Assembly: GCA_015680635.1 (NCBI GenBank)
Contig: JAABOA010000090.1
Span: forward strand, 626-14,149
Length of the DNA stretch: 13,524 bases
Direction: 5' to 3'
Origin: Lunasporangiospora selenospora
Lineage: Eukaryota; Mortierellomycota; Mortierellomycetes; Mortierellales; Mortierellaceae
Shown here: positions 7,635-13,524 of the stretch, piece after piece
Position numbering within the stretch: the first letter of the stretch is position 1
Layout: the number at the start of each line of letters is the position of its first letter
Program-made: the position numbers and the translations under genes
The notes under the pieces: generated by a model
The model's database searches: none
Seen by the model: the letters and a program-made list of their open reading frames with translations, nothing else
Told to the model about the DNA's origin: nothing

Positions 7635-7733
7635 TTAGGAAAATAACGCTAAGGATAAGGGAGTAATTACTACTACTACGGTGATGATATTGATTGTGCT
7701 GATAATCGTGGGGGGTGAGATTGGGGAAACCAT
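7635..7733 (-). promoter_or_regulatory. Upstream ORF 2 in the bZIP leader (32 codons)
   Basis: The ATG at 7733 has A at -3 and G at +4, and the frame ends at TAA (7637-7635), 92 nt before the main ATG. The peptide is 32 residues, rich in Ile, Val, Thr and Ser, starting MVSPISPPTI. The AUG context is strong, so most scanning ribosomes would initiate here unless they bypass it. That is the inhibitory role of the downstream uORFs in GCN4, cpc-1 and ATF4. Confidence 0.55.
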
Positions 7734-7864
7734 GATGGCTACTTTTTTCTTAACCGAGATCGGTTTAGGCAATGTGCGGGGGGGGGTTAAAGGGGGGGAA
7801 AGCTGGATTCTTATTTCTTGGTGTCTAGTGCGATCTTGGGGTGTACAAAAGTACGTTAAAGCGG

Positions 7865-7882
7865 TTAAGCGGACAAGGCCAT
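7865..7882 (-). promoter_or_regulatory. Upstream ORF 1 in the bZIP leader (5 codons)
   Basis: The ATG at 7882 (AAGATGG, A at -3, G at +4) encodes only MALSA before TAA at 7867-7865. It lies 131 nt before uORF 2. A very short first uORF that lets the small subunit resume scanning is the hallmark of GCN4-type control. If transcription starts much further upstream (past about 8284), the same stop could end a longer frame instead. Confidence 0.5.
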
Positions 7883-8240
7883 CTTGGCTATCTTGGAATA
7901 TGCGTGGGTTGGGGAAGGGTTATGGGAGGGTGGAGAATACGTCCACAATAAAAGAGTATGTAAAAAAGAAGAGTGCAAAGGGGTGTCGACAAAGGACAGA
8001 GTGCTGGTACAGTAACGAGGTGGGGTTGTGTGGTGGGTGTGTGGTGGAAGGATTGCGTGGGGTGCAGAGAAGAGAAAGCAGAAAAGAAGAAAGGAAAGAG
8101 AAAAGAAAAGAGAGCGGAGAAAAGCAAAAAGCGGCTCCGATGAAATAGCGCATTGGACCGCAGCCTTCGTTAAGGGGTCGCCTTCCTTTTGGACCTCCTC
8201 TTCGTAACCTAAACCCGCCCATCTCTCCATGCTGATTGGT

Positions 8241-8730
8241 CTATCTCCCCGCCGCCCTTCCTCTCTGCTCATGGCGTGTACCACGCTGCTGTAAACAAGA
8301 CTGATCGGGTGTCTTTGCCCCTTGGCCTACATTTCCCCTGGGGTAAATTCGGCTGCCCTGCCCTGCAAGGTGCGCAGACGAAAACTCTATCCAGTCCGAA
8401 CATGGCGCACAATCCATTGAGCTGCCAGAGGTGCTCCTCTTCCTTGGGTAGCTTGTCGACAGACAGACCTGACTGAAAAAAAAAATAGGAGAGCTGACAT
8501 GGCCACCTCTCCTCTCCTCCCCTTCTCGTTCAGTACTCAATAATAGACAACCCTATCACCCATCTAGACTACCATTCGATCTCAAACCTTTGGCATCTTT
8601 TTTTAATGGAGCAGTGCCTAGACAAGGTTCGCAGTAAAGCCCAAGACACAAGCGGAGTGAACAACAAAGTTACAATTAACAAAGGCTTTCTTCGGCTTAA
8701 GGGGTTTTAAAAATTTGAAATGGCCTCCTC
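8241..8730. other. Non-coding stretch without recognisable gene
   Basis: No frame here has a convincing protein. A short CAGTGCCTAG at 8612-8621 resembles the start of some hAT-type terminal repeats, but no matching inverted end is in the window. Short A and T runs are present (8476-8485, 8599-8604). Confidence 0.5.
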
Positions 8731-8835
8731 GCACAAACCGTAGGCAGGACAGCACAAACCTAAAGCACAACCGCTCAAACCTAAAGCACAACAGCACAAA
8801 CCGTAAGCATCACCGCACAAACCGTAAGCGAAAAT
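8731..8835. repeat. Five-copy 21-bp tandem repeat
   Basis: Five contiguous units of exactly 21 bp start at 8731, 8752, 8773, 8794 and 8815. The shared core is GCACAAACC followed by GTAAGC or TAAAGC. Units 1, 4 and 5 have the GTA(A/G)GC form and units 2 and 3 the TAAAGC form; the last six bases vary. The array has no coding frame of note. It could be a protein-binding array, a subterminal transposon repeat or a neutral minisatellite. Confidence 0.92.
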
Positions 8836-9481
8836 CTCCCAGAAATGCATGCACCTTTTACACAACTGCAAACACTGCTCCCAATAAGTAAAGCATCGGC
8901 ATCTGCAGTCTCATAACCCCATATCTCTCCATTACATTTGTATCAACACTCATCGCACTAAAGCTCCACTTTGTAAGTTCTTTCGTGTCGTTTTTTCCAT
9001 TACGGTGGTTGTTTCTACTGTCCTATGATAACTTACCTTTGATACATCAATTGTTTCCTTTTATTCCTATCCCATTTTTTGAAGACGAAGGTAATGTTTT
9101 ATTTTAGACACTCCTGTTTAGAAGGAGCGAGTAGGATGATGCCGGCAGACCCACCTGTTCCAGACTCCATTTGCTGTTTGTTTGCATGGATAACTGTGCT
9201 TTTTGGGGGTCCTGTTAATAGTTCAGGCGATCGGGTGATAATTTTTCTCCGATTGGGGACTGGGTGCTTCATCAGCGACTGCCATTCGTTACCGTTGTGA
9301 GAATGAAAAGTGTCGTGTGATGCCTAATTTAGTGGCCACACTGTCAAGCATTGTTCAAGCAATGAATTTCACATGTCCATTGGCAATGTTTGTTTTTAGA
9401 ACTATGAGTGTGATAGAATGAATATGATGGAACCAAATGCGATCTATTCCATCTTCTGATAACTTGTTGTGTTATTGTCTC
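8836..9481. other. Non-coding stretch, no gene supported
   Basis: A 73-codon frame at 9079-9300 (with MMPADPPVPDSICC inside it) has no recognisable domain and no supporting splice structure. A small CATTG/CAATG hairpin lies near 9349-9363. Nothing else is identifiable. Confidence 0.5.
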
Positions 9482-9662
9482 CACCCAAATTTTTGATTTG
9501 CCGTATTTTTCTCTATTTCTTCACAAATAAACTACTTGTCAAAGGAACGAGCAGCCGCGCGATTGGTTATCCGTAAATCCAATCCAAATAAATCAATTTA
9601 ATGGGTTCTGTGCGATTTGTCGTATTTTCATAAAAAAATACGGCAAATACAAATTTCGGGTG
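9482..9662. mobile_element. MITE-like element with 29-bp inverted ends and internal hairpin
   Basis: The left arm 9482-9510 and the right arm 9634-9662 are inverted repeats matching at about 25 of 29 positions, both starting CACCC and ending in GCCGTATTTTT. The enclosed element is 181 bp and has no coding capacity. Just inside the right arm, ATTTGTCGTATTTT (9615-9628) pairs with 9635-9648 as a 14-bp stem with one G-T wobble and a 6-nt loop. The motif ATTTGYCGTATTTT therefore occurs three times. Outer CACCC/GGGTG ends would suit a Tc1/mariner-like remnant: a TA follows the right end, but none precedes the left, so target duplication is not shown. Confidence 0.6.
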
Positions 9663-10018
9663 TAAATGGCGGAGCGTTCTTGGACAGCCAATTTCAAGAG
9701 TGCCAGGAAAGGGAGGGAGGCATCATATATTTCTCGGTCTGAAAAATATCCTTATCGTTCAACCTTCGGACTGTTTTGTTTACAGAAACATGGACGCGTA
9801 CAACCAGCATGCCATAATCCACGAATGGAAAAACCTGAATGGATAACTTTCAGAGTAGCTCTTGTCGACTTGGCTCAAGCGCAACACAATCTAACAAAAG
9901 CTGTCACAAACACTTAATCTGATCCAACAAGCCCCTGGCCGCCACGAAATGGTTGTATTTGACATGTGTTCCAAATTCACTGTTGTGTTAGCAATCTGTC
10001 CGCGTGGACAAGCAAGAC
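9663..10018. other. Unassigned sequence, possibly the start of the decayed gene
   Basis: A plus-strand frame at 9666-9917 encodes 83 residues, including ALVDLAQAQHNLTKAV, which looks protein-like. It stops at 9915-9917. It may be an upstream fragment of the pseudogene that follows, but no homology can be shown from the sequence alone. Confidence 0.3.
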
Positions 10019-12611
10019 ATGGCCACCTCTTTCGTATCGTCTTCGCAAGGAATGGAGAGTAAGGATTCCCAAGCTCCTACTTCGCTGGATCAATCTAACC
10101 TGCAGCGGGAACAACAGTTGTAGCAGCAGCATTGTCTTACTCAGCAACAACAACAATAACACCACCACCACCACCACCATCAGAAATCGAGGCATTTTCT
10201 TCCATTATCAAAGAGGTGCAGCCCGATGTCATTGATGAAGACGAACGAGTGGAGCTCTTGACTCATATCGAGCAAGCTTCACATGCTGATTCTGAAGTTG
10301 GTCCACTAGATTATAATGGATTATGCCGTACTGCCTATCCGACAAGTTCCATGCCGTTTATCGAGCGTTTGGCAAAGAACACCAAGTTGAGATAAAGTCA
10401 GTATGAACAAGACATACTTGGACACAATGCCCGCAGGTCCAACGCGAACAAAGTTTGAGTGATGGTCCAAGTAGATCAGGCATACCCGGGTCATTGTGGA
10501 CTGTCGGAACCACATTTAGTTCATCGACAATCACCAAATAGCAGGGGAGGGGATAGGTCATCCCAAAGAAAGATGGAAAGACTTGGAAACTATGCACTCC
10601 GCATCGATCTGAACAGGAAACAAGGGACCACGGCCATCACAAAGACACAAGAAAGTATGCCGACGTTGAAGAAAGATCATGTAACTCTTCCCGAGTCATT
10701 CCTCTTGCTGCGCTTATCTTCAATTGGGTTTTGAATGCAATCCAACATGTTTTTTTTTGGTGATGGTGCTAGTGTCGACGACCAACCAACACCTCCTGAC
10801 ATATTCAATGTAGTGAATGCGTCGACGTACTTTTCCAAAAGATTCGGTCCACTACGGAACAACATATGCCAGGTTCCTGTCCTTGCCTCCTGAATCTAAA
10901 CTAGAGAATACGCATTCCATGTATTCCGTAGACTAAGAGAGTTACTTGCTACAAAAGTCGGTACGCATTGCCTCAAAGACAAAAAAAACACTGCTCAAAA
11001 ACCTGGATAGAAACGTGTGTAGACTATCCTGTTTTCAGTCGTTAGCTTGCTTGGTGACGGAGCTGAAAGCGCTCACACCAGGACTACATCTTTTTTTTCG
11101 CAATGAACAAGTTCTAGAACCTTGGTACACAAGGTTACATCGGTTATATCTCTAGTACCGAATCGGAAGGTGTGCAAGAACTGTCGGTGACTAGAAATAC
11201 CATGCAACAGGAGATGTAAGAGGCTGCATAGAAGCCATCTTGTCGTTGTCGTCGTCGTTGTTGTTGTTGCTACCAGGCAAAGGATACGGCAAAGGAGGTT
11301 AGGTTCCACGAGAAGGCTTCTATGCGAGAAGTTTGGGTCGGCGCTTTGCACGGAGCATAGTGACGCTCAGTGACACTGGAGGGAGAGAAAGGAAAAAAAA
11401 ACATACTCAGAAAGTACCTATCATTTAGGAATCCGATTGTAAGATAGAAGAAAAAGAAAGACCATGCACTGGATAACCTCAATGTCACAGAGCCATATGT
11501 GGTAAGCGCCTTTATTTCCAGGCTCTTCTGGGATAGGAAATAAAGGACTGTCCAGCCAACTCGTACCCATGCATGCTCTTCTCGACGGGCGATTTACCAT
11601 TCCATCTCTTTGGAATTGGGTCGCGTGCGCAGTTGGCCATGAGAACAGATTGTCACAAGCCTTGGGACAAATTTAGAGCCTTTCTAGTGTTAGGAGAGAT
11701 TCGACTGCCAACCCTACTCTTTGTTCCACTGCACCAAAGTAATGACGAACTTCGAAATATCGGAGGCTGGCAAAGAAACTCTGTGAGGGATCAACTAAGA
11801 AAGCATACCAAAGGCTCATCTGGTCTCCAAGAGTCTCTCTAACTCGTCGACAAACCTTTCAACAGGGGTATGACATCTTCACAATCAACAACGCAAATCC
11901 ATACAAGCAAAATATGGCCTCAGGAGTGTTGCAAGAAGAGCTGCCGTGGTTACCATGGAGCTGGACTACATGAAGCACAAGAATAATATTTAGCATATTC
12001 AGTCACCTCTTCCACAACGACAACGAGACAGCTGGAAGTATCAGAGTCCTCTGCAGAGCGCAATCCCACGACAATGATTGGGAACAAAGAACTTGAAAGT
12101 CGTAACACCTCGACGCCATCAGACGACTCTTCATGTAAAGCCCTATTCTAGTATTTCGATGCTGTCTCAACTTATCTCTCCAACTGACTTGGGCATTTGC
12201 ATTGGTTTCGTGCCCTAGAATCGATTTCATCATACACCTCTACACCGGCTCCTCCGTCTCGCTCTACTCCAACAAAGAATGTAGTTTACGCCACAGAAGA
12301 ACTTTGGCACAGCCTCACCGTTTCGTTGACAGAGATTGTAAGAATAGCAACGAGGTGAATGGGTGCTCGATCTATCGATAGTCTAGATCTGACACTCTGC
12401 GTTGAAAGAACACTTGATTAATAGAGAGAAACGCTTGGCCTTTCCTGCTCCTGTGCCAACAATGTCATCAACACATGCTCAACTCTTTGGTCATACTGCG
12501 AAATCGATTCAGGAGTACCTAGCTCAGTCAGTTCAAGGCAAGAATGTTGTTCCTCCCATCCTTTATCGTCGCGTTTTTGTTGAGCTGATGCTGCTTGCAT
12601 CACTAAAGTGA
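10019..12611 (+). pseudogene. Decayed multi-frame coding sequence, unknown family
   Basis: The plus strand carries long protein-like stretches broken by stops and frame changes. It begins at ATG 10019 (MATSFVSSSQGMESKDSQAP). After a CAG/CAA/CAC microsatellite the frame shifts to one with PPPPPPSEIEAFSSIIKEVQ, STSMPFIERLAKNTKLR-like sequence and FLLLRLSSIGF. That frame has stops at 10393, 10456, 10732, 10891 and 10897. From about 10950 the plausible frame moves by one and continues to about 12418, with segments such as YFDAVSTYLSN and TEELWHSLTVSLTEIVRIAT. It has stops including 11840, 11984, 12149, 12185 and 12356. The last part (12402-12608) is in the third frame, with REKRLAFPAPVPTMSSTHAQ, and ends at TGA 12609-12611. 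I do not recognise the family. It resembles the remains of a large lineage-specific fungal gene; introns may explain some, but not all, breaks. Confidence 0.5.
10145..10179 (+). repeat. CAA then CAC trinucleotide microsatellite
   Basis: CAACAACAACAA is followed by AACACC and seven CAC/ACC units. It encodes poly-Gln, poly-Thr/Asn or poly-Pro depending on frame. It lies where the plausible coding frame of the decayed gene changes, so repeat slippage is a likely cause of that frameshift. Confidence 0.9.
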
Positions 12612-13524
12612 AAGACTTGTGTTCCTTGTCACTTGAAGTGTGCTTTTGATTTTCAAGGTGGTAGGTTCCTCAAAAGACATATGGCTACAAGCTGCTCGCT
12701 CTTTACTCAAGAATAAAAAAAAAAGACTAGGCAAGCTCAATGGTTGGTTTCGAGAACTAGCATTTCCCATGAGAGGTTAATCCCTGAATAAAAAATAGCT
12801 CTGACTGGTCGAGACAACTGCCAGGTATTATCATTTTTCCATTTTTCCGCACTGGTTATTCCTCAACGTCAAACCCCGGGATACCTGATGTCATGGCAAA
12901 AGCTAGACCTATTCGTCCTTTGGCAGTTAGCAAAAAAGGAAGCGAGTCCCCACGAGGGAGTAAAACAGACAAATATAACAGACACACAGTGAATGACAGC
13001 GACGATCATCATCGTCATCATTTCAGCAAACGTTCAATTCCCCGGCGGGAAAGGAGGAGGAAAAAAAGAGTGGTAAACTCTTGGAACGTTTCCATGAAAC
13101 GCAGGGTGTTGCCGAGGTTACTCTAAAGTGTGAAAGGAATTAAAGTCTGACACACACCACACACCACACACAAAGGTCTCCATTCCTGCTCATGTCGAAT
13201 ACGGTGAGCCATAGTCATACCACAAGCTAACTTTAACAGAATGTCTGCAAAAACGAGCAAAAGGCATCGCCTCTCCCCCCCCCCCCTTTGACTAATCAAC
13301 ATGAGGAAAGGTTGGACAACGTTAGTGTGTTGGTTAACGTCTTAAACCCCTTTATTTATATTTACTGACGTCGTGAGTTGAGCCGGTTAGGTACCTCTCT
13401 GACCTGCACGGAACGCATGGACTTGCATGAGTAGATAGAGAAATGGGCATCGCATTTTTTTTGGGTTCTTGCTTAAATGGGGAAACTCTTCCGGATTTCC
13501 GGACTTTGGTATTTCAAACAAGAT
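12612..13524. other. Terminal stretch without supported gene
   Basis: A 77-codon plus-strand frame at 12893-13126 is very basic (RRERRRKKR) with a His/Asp run, but has no recognisable domain. Simple repeats are present: CA-rich 13151-13171 and C12 at 13275-13286. A small TCCGGA...TCCGGA pairing lies at 13491-13502. No tRNA or repeat ends were seen. Confidence 0.5.

Larger units (their letters stand above)
7543..8240 (-). promoter_or_regulatory. Leader and promoter region of the bZIP gene
   Basis: Reading upstream on the minus strand, the leader holds the two uORFs and a C-rich block at 7800-7777 between them. Further up is a long pyrimidine tract (8134-8064; GA-rich on the plus strand), of the kind found just before fungal transcription starts. 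A CCAAT box lies at 8239-8235. The likely start is therefore around 7.9-8.06 kb, giving a leader of about 350-500 nt. No ATG other than the two uORF starts occurs between 7543 and 8150; one at 8153 opens a 77-codon frame but sits within the presumed promoter. Confidence 0.45.

Noticed and set aside
7865-8284. 139-codon minus-strand frame starting at ATG 8284
   Set aside because: It spans a pyrimidine tract typical of a promoter, and the translation is low-complexity Phe/Leu/Ser. Only its last five codons (uORF 1) are likely to be in the transcript.
9079-9300. 73-codon plus-strand frame considered as a small gene or effector fragment
   Set aside because: No recognisable domain, no Crinkler-type N-terminal motif, and no supporting introns or signals.
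8496-10030. Identical 15-mer GACATGGCCACCTCT at 8496-8510 and 10016-10030
   Set aside because: One such match in 13.5 kb is not improbable, and the flanks share nothing.
12893-13126. 77-codon very basic plus-strand frame
   Set aside because: The length is close to chance, composition is biased by A/G-rich sequence, and there is no domain. It is mentioned only in the region note.
13151-13286. CA-rich run and C12 homopolymer as possible telomere-like or origin sequence
   Set aside because: They do not match the fungal TTAGGG telomere repeat or any origin structure; they are simple repeats only.
1-13524. CRISPR array, bacterial operon or phage content
   Set aside because: The window has spliceosomal introns and eukaryotic protein families. 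The only regular repeat array (8731-8835) has no spacers.

Overview
The window reads as nuclear DNA of an early-diverging fungus, most likely Mortierellaceae (Mortierella or a close relative). The evidence is compact genes on both strands, short GT..AG introns of 90-98 nt (one with an exact TACTAAC branch site), two F-box/LRR proteins of the kind expanded in that family, and fungal versions of Ugo1, PRCC and a Gcn4-type bZIP factor. The species assignment is inference; no rRNA or marker gene is present.

Layout. (1) 22-628, plus: the 3' end of a mitochondrial-carrier-fold protein of the Ugo1/SLC25A46 type, cut by the window edge. (2) 2280-816, minus: a three-exon PRCC-family protein, convergent with the first gene, carrying four perfect-length 8-residue repeats. 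(3) 3830-2376, minus: an intronless F-box/LRR protein whose stop lies only 95 nt before the PRCC start codon. (4) 4119-5987, plus: a second F-box/LRR protein, divergent from the first, with an Asn-rich insert. (5) 7542-6421, minus: a two-exon Gcn4/CpcA-type bZIP transcription factor. Its upstream leader contains only two AUGs in about 560 nt, both in strong context: a 5-codon and a 32-codon upstream ORF. This is the arrangement used for translational control of GCN4, cpc-1 and ATF4, and it is the most interesting signal in the window.

From about 8.2 kb to the end no intact gene is supported. That half holds a five-copy 21-bp tandem array (8731-8835), a small element with 29-bp inverted ends (9482-9662), and about 2.6 kb of decayed coding sequence (10019-12611) with many in-frame stops and at least three frame changes. 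The rest is microsatellites and unassigned DNA. The left 7.5 kb is a gene-dense housekeeping/regulatory block and the right 5 kb a repeat-rich, decaying block.

The intact genes do not form a pathway. They cover mitochondrial fusion (Ugo1), splicing/cell cycle (PRCC), probable ubiquitin-ligase adaptors (F-box) and amino-acid starvation response (bZIP).
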